A stretch of DNA of 34,289 nt. Origin: a bacterium. Lineage in GTDB: Bacteria > Actinomycetota > Thermoleophilia > Solirubrobacterales > 70-9. Position numbers and translations under genes: made by a program. The notes beneath the pieces are model-generated. The model was not told the DNA's origin, did not search any database, and saw nothing but the letters and a program-made list of their open reading frames with translations. Below are positions 1-9,864 of this stretch, piece after piece; position 1 is the first letter of the stretch; every line of letters starts with the position of its first letter. The stretch covers positions 1 to 34,289 of the forward strand of contig JAHEXU010000010.1 of assembly GCA_023251975.1 (NCBI GenBank), given 5' to 3'.

Positions 1-2
1 AG

Positions 3-842
3 GAGGGGGTTGCCGGGATCGGGAACCTGTTGCTGGCGATGAACGCCCACGTCAACCGAGATTTCCCCTTCATCCTCTACCACGCCGGATTGACCAATCG
101 CGACGGCTCGAGCAAGAAGCCCCAACACGATACCTACAACGACCGCCTGCACGCGCTTTACAAGCCGATGCTGACCGAACTGGCGCACCGCTTCGACGCC
201 TCGATCGACGACTACGACGTGCCGGGGTTAGTGGCCGACGACGACAGCTTCTTCCAAATACTGGTCCAGTGGCGCGAGGCGGCGTGGCAGAACGCAACTC
301 GGCTCGCCGACGCCAAGACCGACGCGGAGCGCCGCCAGGTGGCGCAGTCGATCGAGGCCTACGCAACCTCGGTCGCGCAGTCGATCATTGCCGGATCGCA
401 ATATGCGCCGGGCCAGGACGCCGCCCTCCGGGACGCTCGTTGCGCCAGGTTTGGTGGCCAGATCGGCCCGACCTACTCGCGCGCCGCCGACACCGCTCGC
501 CCATCTGGCGGCCGGGCGAGACTTGGCGCCCGCGATCGACTGGTGATCCCGCTCGAATGTCCCTCCGGACCCGGTGACTGCCGCGGCACGGTTCGGGTCC
601 GTACCCCGTGGCATCGCCGCGGCGCCGACAGCTTCGCGATCGCCGGCAAGAAGGTTTTCGGGGTGCCCTTGGGGGGCAGTCGCAGCGTCGTGGTGCCGCT
701 CGGTCCGCTCGAGGCAAAGCGGCTCGCGGCACGGTCCCACCGCGGGGTATGGGTCGGAATTCGCTCGAAGCTGGCACCCGGCGAGGGAGTGACCAGGCGG
801 TGGCGGCTCCGGCTCGATTCCGGCGGTCGCCGCGGTGCCTGA
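3..842 (+). CDS. DUF5995-like protein, 5' end cut by the window edge
   Basis: Frame open from base 3; (GVAGIGNLL)LAMNAHVNRDFPFIL motif resembles DUF5995 proteins; stop at 840-842. Confidence 0.6.
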   Translation, partial: EGVAGIGNLLLAMNAHVNRDFPFILYHAGLTNRDGSSKKPQHDTYNDRLHALYKPMLTELAHRFDASIDDYDVPGLVADDDSFFQILVQWREAAWQNATRLADAKTDAERRQVAQSIEAYATSVAQSIIAGSQYAPGQDAALRDARCARFGGQIGPTYSRAADTARPSGGRARLGARDRLVIPLECPSGPGDCRGTVRVRTPWHRRGADSFAIAGKKVFGVPLGGSRSVVVPLGPLEAKRLAARSHRGVWVGIRSKLAPGEGVTRRWRLRLDSGGRRGA

Positions 843-1089
843 GCATGACCCGGCCGAGTTGCCGACCGCCGAGCAGTGGATCGCCCGATTTGCCGCCGCC
901 GCCGGTGGCGACCCGCCGAGCGCCGAGCAGTTTGAACGCCTGCTGGCGCTAGCCGCCGTCGCCGCCCACTCCTCGCAACGGGTCGCCGCCCCGATCGCCT
1001 GCTGGATCGCGGGCCGAGAGGGTCTTGAGATCGATCAGGCGCTACGGATTGCCGAGTCGCTCTCGCGCTCCGGCGCGAGCTCTCGCTGA
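835..1089 (+). CDS. DUF6457-like small protein (molybdopterin-guanine dinucleotide biosynthesis associated)
   Basis: 84 aa ORF with GTG start overlapping the upstream stop; helical pattern WIARFAAAAGG...LLALAAVAAHSSQRVAAPIACWIAG resembles DUF6457. Confidence 0.55.
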   Translation: MPEHDPAELPTAEQWIARFAAAAGGDPPSAEQFERLLALAAVAAHSSQRVAAPIACWIAGREGLEIDQALRIAESLSRSGASSR

Positions 1090-1135
1090 TCGCGACCGGA
1101 GGCTTTGAGGAAGGAAGGGAGGCCGGGCGACGGGG

Positions 1136-3175
1136 TCAGGGGGCGAGCAGGCCGCTGTTGGCGCCGGGGTGGAGCCGGATCACCCGGCCGTCGCTGATCG
1201 CGATCCTCGCTGCGGCGGTGCTGCTGATCGAGTAGCTGATCGGGCGCCCTTCGAGACAGGTTCGGGGAGCGGCGATCCGGAGTGCGCTGACCGCTTCGAG
1301 GCTGCCGCGCAGAACCGCGTCGCCGCTGGTCGGGGTCCGGCCGGCGGCGCTTTGAACCGTCGAGGTCCACGGCACCGGGTCGGTGCCGCTGCCGCTCGAG
1401 TTGGCGAGGTCAACCAGGCTCGCCCCGCACCCTTCGTTGGTCAGGTCGATCGTGCCGTACGCGTGGCGGCCTCCGGAGAGGCGGATCTTCGAGATCCAGT
1501 AGGCGTGGTCGTGGCGGATGCCGTAGCGGGGCGCGTCGAGGAACCGCGCCGTCGTGAAGACCACCCGGGCCGGGTTTCGGTCGCGGACAAGATCGGCGCT
1601 GTAGGCGGCCTCCTTTCGCCAGTCGTCGAGCAGCGCGAAGGTCAGGTGCTCAGCGGTCGGATGGTCGTAAAAGGTGAAGACGTTGTCGGTGGCGGCGAAC
1701 GCGTCTCGCATCGCGGTCGCGGTGAAGTAGTGGACCAACTCGTCGGCCTCGCTATAAAGCATCACCGTCGGGATGTTGAGCAGGTTTGGGATCAGGTCGA
1801 TTGCGTTGCCGACGGCGCCGGCGGTGTAGCTGGGGCCGGGGTAGCCGGGCGGGGCGCCGTTTGAGGCGTTGCCGGTGAAGCCGACCCAGTCGACCGCGCC
1901 AGCGAACATGTCGGGGTGCAGCGCGGCGGTTCGGTAGGTGATGTAGCCGCCCTGCGAGTAGCCGCCAGCGAAGACGCGATCCCTGTCGATCGGGTAGGTG
2001 CGCTTGACATCCTTGATCACGTCGAGGATGTCGCGTTCGGAGATGTCAGACCCCCAGCCCTCGGTCCCGCGGGCTTCGGGGGTGACGATGATCCGGTTCA
2101 GATCCTCGCCGAAGCGCTGCTCCATCCCCGGTTGTCCGACCAGGCTCGCCAGGTTGGCGGCCGAGCCGTGAAAGACCATCTGGATCCCGTGCGGCCCCGG
2201 CTGGTCGGGGACGTAGATTCCGTAGGGCTGGTAGCGGCCGGGGAAGTTGAAGGCCTGCTCGAGCCCGATCGTGACATCGCCCCCGCCGTCGCCGCGACCG
2301 GGGACGCCGTCGTAGCTGGTTCCCTCGCCGGGGCCGATCGTGTAGTCGGAGCGATAGACCCGCTCTTGAAAGCCGGGGCGAAGCAGCGCCGGGCGGGTCC
2401 GACGGTGTCGCATCCGCGGCAGGTGGAGGCGATGCGAGAAGCGGCTGATGTCGCCGCTGGCGAGGGCGATCGCTTGAAGGTCGTCGAACCAGGCACCGGC
2501 GGCCGGATCGCTGGTCGCATTTCCGGCATTTTCGCCGTAGGCGGCGCGCTCGCGGCGGCGGAAGGCGATGTTCATTACCTGGTTGGTGGCGGCGTTGACG
2601 GTGACCGCCTGGACTCGGATGATCCGAGTGTGTGGAGCCCGGATCTGGCCCCGAATCACGTTGCGGGCCGGGTTGCCACGGTCGAATACCTTCAGCCGCT
2701 CCCATCCGTCGCTTGAGATCGGCAGTGCGCCCCACTGCCCGCCGCCGGTCGAGCGGTCGTTGTCGAGGTCGATCGCGACCGCCAGTTTGGTCTGGGTCGG
2801 TGTCTGCAGGCCCGACAGGAGGGCGTGGAAGGTGAGCCGACCGGTTCGGGTGTGGCGGATCTTCAGCCGGACCAGGTCGGCCGTCCCCTCGGCACCCGCC
2901 GGGTAGGTTTGATCGCCGGCGGTCGGCGAGAGCATGCCGAATCGGGTCGTGTTGAACTGCCCGGTGTCGGCGCCGTAGTCGTCGCCGACGTAGTCGCCGT
3001 AGACAATCGTGCCTCGGCATAATGAGGTGCTTCCGGCAACCCAAGACCGCGGCTTCTTGCAGTTGTCGGCCGACCCGGCGCGGGCCGATTCGGCCGACAC
3101 ACCCAGCATCCCCACAACCGCCGCCGCCGCCAGGGCTGCCAACCCCGACGTGCCGCCTCTCCTCAAGCCCGCCAT
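1136..3175 (-). CDS. Secreted alpha/beta hydrolase (PHB depolymerase / prolyl-oligopeptidase-like esterase)
   Basis: 679 aa; N-terminal signal peptide; nucleophile elbow GGYSQGG; YSEADELVHY and HPTAEHLTF late catalytic-like segments. Confidence 0.75.
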   Translation of the reverse strand: MAGLRRGGTSGLAALAAAAVVGMLGVSAESARAGSADNCKKPRSWVAGSTSLCRGTIVYGDYVGDDYGADTGQFNTTRFGMLSPTAGDQTYPAGAEGTADLVRLKIRHTRTGRLTFHALLSGLQTPTQTKLAVAIDLDNDRSTGGGQWGALPISSDGWERLKVFDRGNPARNVIRGQIRAPHTRIIRVQAVTVNAATNQVMNIAFRRRERAAYGENAGNATSDPAAGAWFDDLQAIALASGDISRFSHRLHLPRMRHRRTRPALLRPGFQERVYRSDYTIGPGEGTSYDGVPGRGDGGGDVTIGLEQAFNFPGRYQPYGIYVPDQPGPHGIQMVFHGSAANLASLVGQPGMEQRFGEDLNRIIVTPEARGTEGWGSDISERDILDVIKDVKRTYPIDRDRVFAGGYSQGGYITYRTAALHPDMFAGAVDWVGFTGNASNGAPPGYPGPSYTAGAVGNAIDLIPNLLNIPTVMLYSEADELVHYFTATAMRDAFAATDNVFTFYDHPTAEHLTFALLDDWRKEAAYSADLVRDRNPARVVFTTARFLDAPRYGIRHDHAYWISKIRLSGGRHAYGTIDLTNEGCGASLVDLANSSGSGTDPVPWTSTVQSAAGRTPTSGDAVLRGSLEAVSALRIAAPRTCLEGRPISYSISSTAAARIAISDGRVIRLHPGANSGLLAP

Positions 3176-3542
3176 CGCCCTCCAAACTAGCGGATCAAAC
3201 CGCGCCCGCGCGCCGGTTATCGCCGCCCTGATCCCTCCGGCTCACCGGGCCGGATCGCCTTTGCAGGCTCGGTCGGCCCCTTCGGATTGCATTAATCGCA
3301 GTCAGGCAGGGCAGCCAGATCCCGAATCCGGTGCGCGCCGGCCGCGAGGAGAAAGGGCCCTTCGAGGTGAACCGCCCGGGTGGCGCCAGCCGCGTCGATT
3401 CATCACCCGGGGTGTCATCCAACGCCCACGCCGTGTGCTCCGCACGACTTCCCCGATTTCCTCACTGACATTTCCGAGGGGATGGCGATCGGCGGCAGTA
3501 GCCAAGCATCAAGTCAAGGCGCCGCTGGCTACTCGGTCGGGG

Positions 3543-4358
3543 CTACTCGGTCTGCCGCGGCTGAATCTGGACCTCGTTTGACCCGGTTGCGGGTGTGATC
3601 GCGCTACCGCCACCGCTGAGGGCGCGGCGAACCAGGCCGGGGGCGATCGCGCGCAGGATCGCCGCTGCGCGGTACGGCGATGGCACGAAGACCTCGGCCT
3701 TGCGCTCGGTCGCGGTCTTGACGATCGCCGCGGCTACCTTCTCCGGGGTGCTGACGATCCAGCGGGTACGGGCGTTGTCGACGAGTTCGCGTTGCGGGAA
3801 GCCCTCGGTCGCCGCGAACCCTGGCAGGACTATCCCGACGTGGACGCCGCTCGGCTTTTCCTCGAGATACAGCGCGTCGCTCCAGGCGCCGAGCGCGAAC
3901 TTCGAGGCCGAATAGGCGCCGGAGTTGCCGCGCGTCACCTTTCCGGCGGTTGAACCGACGTTGACAATCGCGCTCGGCGCGGCAGCGCGGAGCGCTGGCA
4001 AGAGCGCCTCGGTGAGCCGCAGCACAGCCTCGAAGTTGAGCTCCATGTGGCGACGCACGTTCTCGTAGCCGCTCTCGCCGAAGCGGCCCCGCCAGGCCGC
4101 CCCGGCGTTGTTGACGAGAAGGTCGAGCCGTCCGCCGGCCTGATCGACCGCCGCCGCGACCGTCGCTGGCGCCGCCGGGCTTGTGAGGTCGACCGCCACG
4201 ACGGTATGGCGATCGCCGCCATCAAGATCACGGACGAGTTCGCGCAGCCGCTGCTCGCGCCGCGCCACCACGATCAGCTCGGCCCCGTGTTCGCGCGCCA
4301 GCAGCCGGGCGGTCGCGGCGCCGATTCCGCTCGAGGCACCGGTGACGAGGGCGATCAT
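3543..4358 (-). CDS. Short-chain dehydrogenase/reductase (SDR)
   Basis: TGASSGIGAATA cofactor motif, NNAGAAW, YSASKFAL active site. Confidence 0.9.
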   Translation of the reverse strand: MIALVTGASSGIGAATARLLAREHGAELIVVARREQRLRELVRDLDGGDRHTVVAVDLTSPAAPATVAAAVDQAGGRLDLLVNNAGAAWRGRFGESGYENVRRHMELNFEAVLRLTEALLPALRAAAPSAIVNVGSTAGKVTRGNSGAYSASKFALGAWSDALYLEEKPSGVHVGIVLPGFAATEGFPQRELVDNARTRWIVSTPEKVAAAIVKTATERKAEVFVPSPYRAAAILRAIAPGLVRRALSGGGSAITPATGSNEVQIQPRQTE

Positions 4359-4424
4359 CGTCGCCTACCGGGGTAACCGTGATCGGGATCGTCGACGATG
4401 GTCGGCCGCGCCGGTGCGCCCGAA

Positions 4425-4586
4425 GGGCCTCGCGCCAGAATTAGCGCGAGGCCAAGACGGTCGAGGGGCAAGCGGGGCAGTGGGGGCGTGAGCGCGCCAT
4501 CGCAGCGCCATTTCGGGTTCACGACCCAGCCGCGTTCGCGCCGCTCATCCGAGGGTCCAAGGCCGCGCTAATTGTGGCGCGAGCCC
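4425..4586 (+). repeat. Family-2 short inverted-repeat element, copy 1
   Basis: Ends GGGCCTCGCGCCAGAATTAGCGCG and (rc) GGGCTCGCGCCACAATTAGCGCGG; flanked by GAA on both sides; shares end sequences and the GGTCGAG block with 16639-16811 and 23661-23860. Confidence 0.6.
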
Positions 4587-4828
4587 GAAGCGTTGGTGCC
4601 GCGCAGATCGAGCCCATGCCGCGGACTCTACCCACAGGCGCCGCGATCAGCCTGCCCGGCAAGCCCACGAAGCAGGCGCCTTGCCCGGACTCGCTCGAGC
4701 AGACCAATTCCCGCGCCGGGTTGGGCCTTGCGGATCATGCAACGACCCAGGTGCCGCCGGCTTGCGCTCGGGCAACTGATGGATCTTGCGCACTGGCCGA
4801 CGGTCAACTCCGCTCGATCGAACCTGAG

Positions 4829-4977
4829 TCTGAAAGCACCGAACCGACCGGCGAATCCGCCCCCCGTCGCGGCGCCAGGAGCCGATTCGCGCCGACCCCC
4901 GGAGCATCACCCCGCGGCTGTTCACCAATCGACCCCCGACTTGGCGGATTCACTCGCCCGGCTCGGCGCAGCCCCGG
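4829..4977 (+). repeat. Family-1 MITE-like element, copy A
   Basis: CACCGAACCGACCGGCGAATCCGCC...GGATTCACTCGCCCGGCTCGG; perfect 5-bp flanking duplication CTGAG at 4824-4828 and 4978-4982; homologous to copies B, C and D. Confidence 0.75.
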
Positions 4978-4989
4978 CTGAGTGGGGGT

Positions 4990-5051
4990 CGAGCCGATCG
5001 AACGTGCAGTTCCCCACCGTATAGCGAAAGGGGTATATGCACGGCTCGCCC
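4990..5051 (+). repeat. Hairpin module linked to family-1 copy A
   Basis: GCCGATCGAACGTGCAGTTCCCC...AGGGGTATATGCACGGCTCGCC; homologous to the reverse complement of ~19135-19191. Confidence 0.6.
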
Positions 5052-5105
5052 ATCGAGGCCGATCGGGCCGGTGTCGCCGGTTGCTGATCGGGCCGACGAT
5101 TCGGA

Positions 5106-7769
5106 TCAGAGGTCTCGAAGCTGCTCAATCGCGGGGCGCCGCAGCGATCGCAGCATCGCCGCGGCGGCAACCGCGACCGCGAGCAGGACCGTAGCGAGCG
5201 CTCCAACCAGGTAGAGGCCGGGCACCGCGAGGGCGTCCGGCGGGGGATCGAAGACGCCGGTCAGAACCTTGACGAGCATCACCGACATCGCGGTCGCGAT
5301 CGCCGCTCCAAGGCCGAGCCCGGCGGCGGTGACAAAGGCCGCCTCGCCACAAATGAACCCGCCGAGCTGACGCCGACGCGCCCCCAGCGCGGTCGCGATC
5401 GCAAAGCTACGGCGACGCTCGTTAAAGCCGAGCGCGAGCGCGAGGCCACCGGCCGCAACCGCCAAGACGAGCGCGAAGCCAAGCTCGATCCGGGTCAGGC
5501 CGGACAGCTCGACGGCGGTCAGGTTGGAGCCGATCACCTTGCGTTGATTGACGATGTCGGTGACCTGCGCCGAGGTCCCGACGCTCGCTCGGACGGTGCT
5601 TGCAACCGTCGCGGGGTTCGTCCCGTCGGTTTGGATCAGGAGGCTTGCGACCGCGTTACTCCCGGTCTGCTGCGCGACATAGTCGGCGTTGGCGACGAAG
5701 AACGAGTCGTGCGGTGCGGTCGGGAACTCGAGCGCCACCCCGACGTAGTGAAACGGCACCGTTTTGAACTGCTTGCTCACGCCGTCTTGCAACCGCAGCT
5801 TGATCAGATCGCCGGGATGAAGCTGAAAGTCGGTGACGGTTTCGGCCGAGACGAGCAAAGAATCGGGCTCGTCGGCGAGCTTGCCGATCAGCTCGGCCGC
5901 GGAGCCACCTTGGAACCAGGCGTCCTGCAGCGAGGCCGCCGAGCCGATCGAGTCGGCGCGAACCCCGTAAAGGTCTTGGAGGTCGGCGCCAACATAGGCG
6001 AAGCGGTGCTGCAACGGCTCGACCCCGGCGACCCCGGCAAGGCTCGCCAGCTTTTCGCCCTGCCCGGGGCCGACCGGATTACCGGGCGATTCGCTCACCG
6101 TCACATCGGCTCCGTTCGAGAGCCGCGCATCGACCTCCGCCTGCTGTCGGTAGGTCGAGTTGAAGACCGCGGTCGAAGCCGCAAACGCCGCCGTCAGCGC
6201 CAGCAGGGCGACCGAGCGGGCAAGCGGGCCTCGTCCGCGTCGCATCGTCGCCGCGACCGTCATCGAGAGGTTTCCGGCGAGCGGGCGCAGAGCGACGGCA
6301 AGTGGGCGCGATCCCCGATCGAGGAAGGCATCCGCGAGTCGGTAACTAAGCAGTCCGGCGCCGATCCAAGCAAAGGCGGGCGCGATCAGCGCGTACCAGT
6401 TGACCGAGACCTTGGGGACACCCTCGGGGGCGAGTACCAGCTGGTAGCCGTTGCTCGAGGCCTGCCGATAGACCAGCGCCGAGACGATCAAAAGGCCGCA
6501 ATCGAGCCCGTAGCGGGCCCACCGGGGCGGCCGATCTCGGCGGCCGATTTGGCGCCGCTGCCCGGCAACCGTGAGGCCACGGGCATCGCGCCAGGCCGGA
6601 ACGGCGATCGCCATAGTCGCAATTGCGCTCCCGACCAATGCAGCGCCGCTGGCCCAAAGCGCCGCGGCGGTTGTCCCGGCCCCGAAATTGGCGGTACCGA
6701 AGCTGATCTGCCCGACCACGAGCGCGATCCCAAGCCCCAATCCGACCCCGAGCGCGGTTGCCGCGGCGGTCTCGCTGAGCGCGATCCGAACCAAGGCCCG
6801 GGTCGAGGCGCCGCGGGTCCGCAGCAGCGCCGCGTCGCGCCGCCGACGATCCGACCCCGCGGACGCGATCGCCGCGGTCAGAAAGCCGGCAATCATCGCC
6901 CCGGGAAGTCCGAGGAAGAGGAAGAGGATCTGGGCGTAAAGCGCGTCGGCCCGAGCGCCGTCGAGGGCGCTGCCGAGGTTGTCGCCGACAAGTCCGCCGC
7001 CGGCGAGACGCGTCTCGAGGTTGCGGGCCTGCCCCGAAATGTCGATGAATGCGGCGCTCGGACTGCTCGGTAGCGCGCGATCGACGGAGGCAAATATCTG
7101 AGTGGCGAGGAGTTGGGACGGCGCCGCGGGAGCGGGACTCTCGATTCGCTCGAACAGGCGCTGCGGCAACATGACCACGTTGTCGGGCGGCGCCTGGGGC
7201 TGGGATCCGATTGGAGCCCCAACGTTTTGGAACAACGAATCGGCTGCGGGGAGCTCGACGACGCCGGCGACTCTGACCCTCGCGGCCGGTAGGCCGAGGC
7301 GCCCAATCTCGACGATCTGACCTGGCTTGGCGTTCAGGTTGGCGGCGGTCTGCTGGGCGAGCAGTACGCCGGGGCCGCCGGATAGTCTCCGGATCTCACC
7401 GGGGAAGGCCTTCGCGAACCCGGGCGGGATCCCGAGCACGCTGCCCGGACCGGTCTGCTGGGTCGAACCGCCGGTCCTCGCGGCGAGCCCCGAGGTCGAA
7501 GCGAAGTTGACCGGCAAGGCCCGGGTAACGGTGTCGAATGATCTGACCTGCCGAAGCGCCCGCGCGGGGTCGGCCCCGGGCCGCACCTCGACCTGCCAAT
7601 CGGCCGCGACCGTCGCTGCCGCCCGGGTTGTCATCTTCGAGGTCGTTGCCGACAAAAAGGTTCCGATCGAAGCGATCAGGGCGACCGCAACCGCGACCCC
7701 GATTGCGGTCCCGACCAGCCGACTACGACGGTGGGCGATCAGACCGCGAAGCCAACTTAGAGCGGTCAT
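5106..7769 (-). CDS. ABC transporter permease, FtsX/MacB type
   Basis: 887 aa, multiple hydrophobic segments in two FtsX-like halves; ATGA overlap with the upstream ATPase gene. Confidence 0.85.
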   Translation of the reverse strand: MTALSWLRGLIAHRRSRLVGTAIGVAVAVALIASIGTFLSATTSKMTTRAAATVAADWQVEVRPGADPARALRQVRSFDTVTRALPVNFASTSGLAARTGGSTQQTGPGSVLGIPPGFAKAFPGEIRRLSGGPGVLLAQQTAANLNAKPGQIVEIGRLGLPAARVRVAGVVELPAADSLFQNVGAPIGSQPQAPPDNVVMLPQRLFERIESPAPAAPSQLLATQIFASVDRALPSSPSAAFIDISGQARNLETRLAGGGLVGDNLGSALDGARADALYAQILFLFLGLPGAMIAGFLTAAIASAGSDRRRRDAALLRTRGASTRALVRIALSETAAATALGVGLGLGIALVVGQISFGTANFGAGTTAAALWASGAALVGSAIATMAIAVPAWRDARGLTVAGQRRQIGRRDRPPRWARYGLDCGLLIVSALVYRQASSNGYQLVLAPEGVPKVSVNWYALIAPAFAWIGAGLLSYRLADAFLDRGSRPLAVALRPLAGNLSMTVAATMRRGRGPLARSVALLALTAAFAASTAVFNSTYRQQAEVDARLSNGADVTVSESPGNPVGPGQGEKLASLAGVAGVEPLQHRFAYVGADLQDLYGVRADSIGSAASLQDAWFQGGSAAELIGKLADEPDSLLVSAETVTDFQLHPGDLIKLRLQDGVSKQFKTVPFHYVGVALEFPTAPHDSFFVANADYVAQQTGSNAVASLLIQTDGTNPATVASTVRASVGTSAQVTDIVNQRKVIGSNLTAVELSGLTRIELGFALVLAVAAGGLALALGFNERRRSFAIATALGARRRQLGGFICGEAAFVTAAGLGLGAAIATAMSVMLVKVLTGVFDPPPDALAVPGLYLVGALATVLLAVAVAAAAMLRSLRRPAIEQLRDL

Positions 7770-8470
7770 CGCCGCGCCTCGAAGGGGACGGCAGGGGCGC
7801 GAGAGGCGTGGTTTCGCAGCTCGCCACCGTTGATTTCCCAGCGGCTCTGAAGCCGCTCGGCGACGCTGGGATCGTGAGTGCTGATCACGAGCCCGGCGGA
7901 GCTGTGATCGGCGGCCGCGAGAAGAACATCGATCACCCGGGCGCCGTTGAGGTGGTCGAGCTGCCCGGTCGGCTCGTCGGCGAGAATGAGCGCCGGTTCG
8001 CCAGCGAGTGCGCGAGCGACCGCGACCCGCTGGGCCTGACCCCCGGAAATCTCTTCGGGCAGCTTCGCGGCGAGATCGCCGAGGTCAAGGCGCTCCAGGG
8101 CGTCGGCCGCAATTCGTTTTGCGTCGCGATCGCTGCGCCCGCCGAGGGCCAGCGGCAATCCGACATTTTCGAGGACGGTCAGCGCCGGCAGTAGGCTCGG
8201 CCCCTGGAACACCACCGCGATCGGACCGGGGCGCAACCGCTCCGGCGGACCGATCGCGGGCCAGCTGACCGTCCCAGAACTTGGCGAGTCGAGGCCGGCC
8301 ATCAGGTGCAGGAGGGTCGACTTGCCCGAACCCGACGCTCCGACCAGCGCGATCTTGGCCCCGGACTCGACACTGCAATCGGTCGGGCGCAACCCGACGA
8401 TCGCGGTCTCGCCAATTCCGTAGGTACGCGCCACCGCCGCGCAGCAGACCAAGGCGCCCTCGCGGTTCAT
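7766..8470 (-). CDS. ABC transporter ATP-binding protein (LolD/MacB-like)
   Basis: Walker A GASGSGKST, signature SGGQAQRVAVARAL, Walker B ALILADEPTGQLD, H-loop STHD. Confidence 0.92.
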   Translation of the reverse strand: MNREGALVCCAAVARTYGIGETAIVGLRPTDCSVESGAKIALVGASGSGKSTLLHLMAGLDSPSSGTVSWPAIGPPERLRPGPIAVVFQGPSLLPALTVLENVGLPLALGGRSDRDAKRIAADALERLDLGDLAAKLPEEISGGQAQRVAVARALAGEPALILADEPTGQLDHLNGARVIDVLLAAADHSSAGLVISTHDPSVAERLQSRWEINGGELRNHASRAPAVPFEARR

Positions 8471-9132
8471 CGTCTGACCCTGCCGTCGCGAAGCTCGACC
8501 TCGCGGTCGGCTTGGTCTGCGACCGCTCGGCTGTGGGTAACGACCAAAACGGCGGCCCCGCCCTCGGCGCGGCGGCGCAGCAGGGCGAGGAGTCGGCGCG
8601 CCGTCACCTCGTCGAGTTCGCCGGTCGGCTCGTCGGCGAGGATGATCGCCGGGTCGTTGGCGAGCGCGACCGCAAGACCGGCTCGGACTAGTTCACCGCC
8701 GGAAAGTCGGCACGGCCGGGCTGCGGCCCGGTGAGCGATTCCGCAGTCGGCGAGCAACTCGCCGATCGCGACGCCCGGTGAGCGCGCGCCAGCGAGGCGC
8801 CGAGCAAGGCGCACGTTGTCGGCGAGGGAGAGGTGGCCGATTAGGTTTGCCTGTTGAAATAGGACCCCGATCTGCCTACCGCGAAGACGCGCCCGCTCTG
8901 CCTCGGGGCGCCGCGAGATCCGCTCACCGCCGATCCACACCGCACCACCGTCGGGCTCTTCAAGCCCGGCCAGGCAGCTCATCAGGGTTGACTTTCCCGA
9001 GCCCGAGGGGCCGGTGACAGCGACCACTTCGCCCGCCCTCAGCTCGAGTGAGACCCCCTTCAGTGCCAACGTCTCATCGTCACCCGCGTGGAAGAACCGG
9101 TACAGGTCGGTGGCGAGGAGAGCCGTTGACAT
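8467..9132 (-). CDS. ABC transporter ATP-binding protein (second, distinct ATPase)
   Basis: Walker A GPSGSGKST, variant signature LSGGELVRAGLAVAL, Walker B AIILADEPTGELD, THS; start placed at the internal ATG at 9132, which overlaps the lipoprotein stop. Confidence 0.9.
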   Translation of the reverse strand: MSTALLATDLYRFFHAGDDETLALKGVSLELRAGEVVAVTGPSGSGKSTLMSCLAGLEEPDGGAVWIGGERISRRPEAERARLRGRQIGVLFQQANLIGHLSLADNVRLARRLAGARSPGVAIGELLADCGIAHRAAARPCRLSGGELVRAGLAVALANDPAIILADEPTGELDEVTARRLLALLRRRAEGGAAVLVVTHSRAVADQADREVELRDGRVRR

Positions 9133-9716
9133 CAGTCCCACCGCAGCGAGTCGGTGACGATCAGCCATGGATCGACATTGTCGGCGCCAACCGGTCCGCT
9201 CAGAGTGAGGACGACCCGCTCGCCCTTGTGGAAGAACGTGTAGCGCTCAACCGCATCAGTAGTGGTCTTAGCGGTCACCGGATCAGGCGCCGCCTTTGCC
9301 CGGTAGCTGAGCAATACCGCAGGACCGGCCTGGCGGGCCAGCTCGCTGACGCTCGGACCGGCAAACCCGGGGATCGTTGCTGAGAGCTGCGGCACCTCTT
9401 CGCTGCGGGTCGAGGCTACGCTCGGCCGCCCGGCCGCCCGGATCTGTTCAATTCGAATCGAGTTGAGCTTGTCGGTGAAGGTGACGGCGCCACCCTTGAC
9501 GGTTCGGCTCCAGCCCTCGGGTACGGTCAGCGAGAAGTCGCTCCCCGGCGGCGAGATGCGAACAAACGCCTGGTCGTCGGGGATATCACCGGGGGGATTG
9601 ACCTCGACGCCATTGGGATCGGGTGCGGCGCTTTGGCCGGATGGCGAGGGCGATCCCCCGCAACCGGCAACTACGAGCACGGCGACGGCGGCGGCGATAG
9701 CTTGGCGAAATCTCAT
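9132..9716 (-). CDS. Putative lipoprotein (PsbP-like fold possible)
   Basis: MRFRQAIAAAVAVLVVAGCGG lipobox; SFSLTVPEGW-type motif (seen as DFSLTVPEGWSRT); first gene of the ABC operon. Confidence 0.75.
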   Translation of the reverse strand: MRFRQAIAAAVAVLVVAGCGGSPSPSGQSAAPDPNGVEVNPPGDIPDDQAFVRISPPGSDFSLTVPEGWSRTVKGGAVTFTDKLNSIRIEQIRAAGRPSVASTRSEEVPQLSATIPGFAGPSVSELARQAGPAVLLSYRAKAAPDPVTAKTTTDAVERYTFFHKGERVVLTLSGPVGADNVDPWLIVTDSLRWD

Positions 9717-9790
9717 GGTCACTCCAGACGGTCGGCGATTGACAATGCGGGCAATCGCCACCCTCGCAGTCGCCGGTCAGAGCGGGGAAA

Positions 9791-9812
9791 GCGCCAGGTA
9801 AGCGTCAGGTCA
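9791..9812 (+). promoter_or_regulatory. Candidate OmpR-family response-regulator site: two abutting 11-bp direct repeats
   Basis: GCGCCAGGTAA followed immediately by GCGTCAGGTCA in the divergent promoter region between the ABC operon and the response-regulator gene. Confidence 0.5.
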
Positions 9813-9864
9813 AACTTCTTCGCTGGGCTTTCCGCGACTCGACCCGGTTCGCTACGGTCGCCCA

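Noticed and set aside
2046-3185. 379-aa ORF overlapping the hydrolase gene in another frame
   Set aside because: Arg/Pro-rich out-of-frame reading of a high-GC gene; same-strand overlap with a well-supported CDS
3527-3552. Direct duplication GGCTACTCGGTC at 3527-3538 and 3541-3552, next to the SDR stop
   Set aside because: Only two short copies; likely a local slippage event with no functional evidence
5544-7073. 509-aa plus-strand ORF antisense to the ABC permease
   Set aside because: Low-complexity Arg/Asp/Gly reading, no motifs; high-GC antisense artefact
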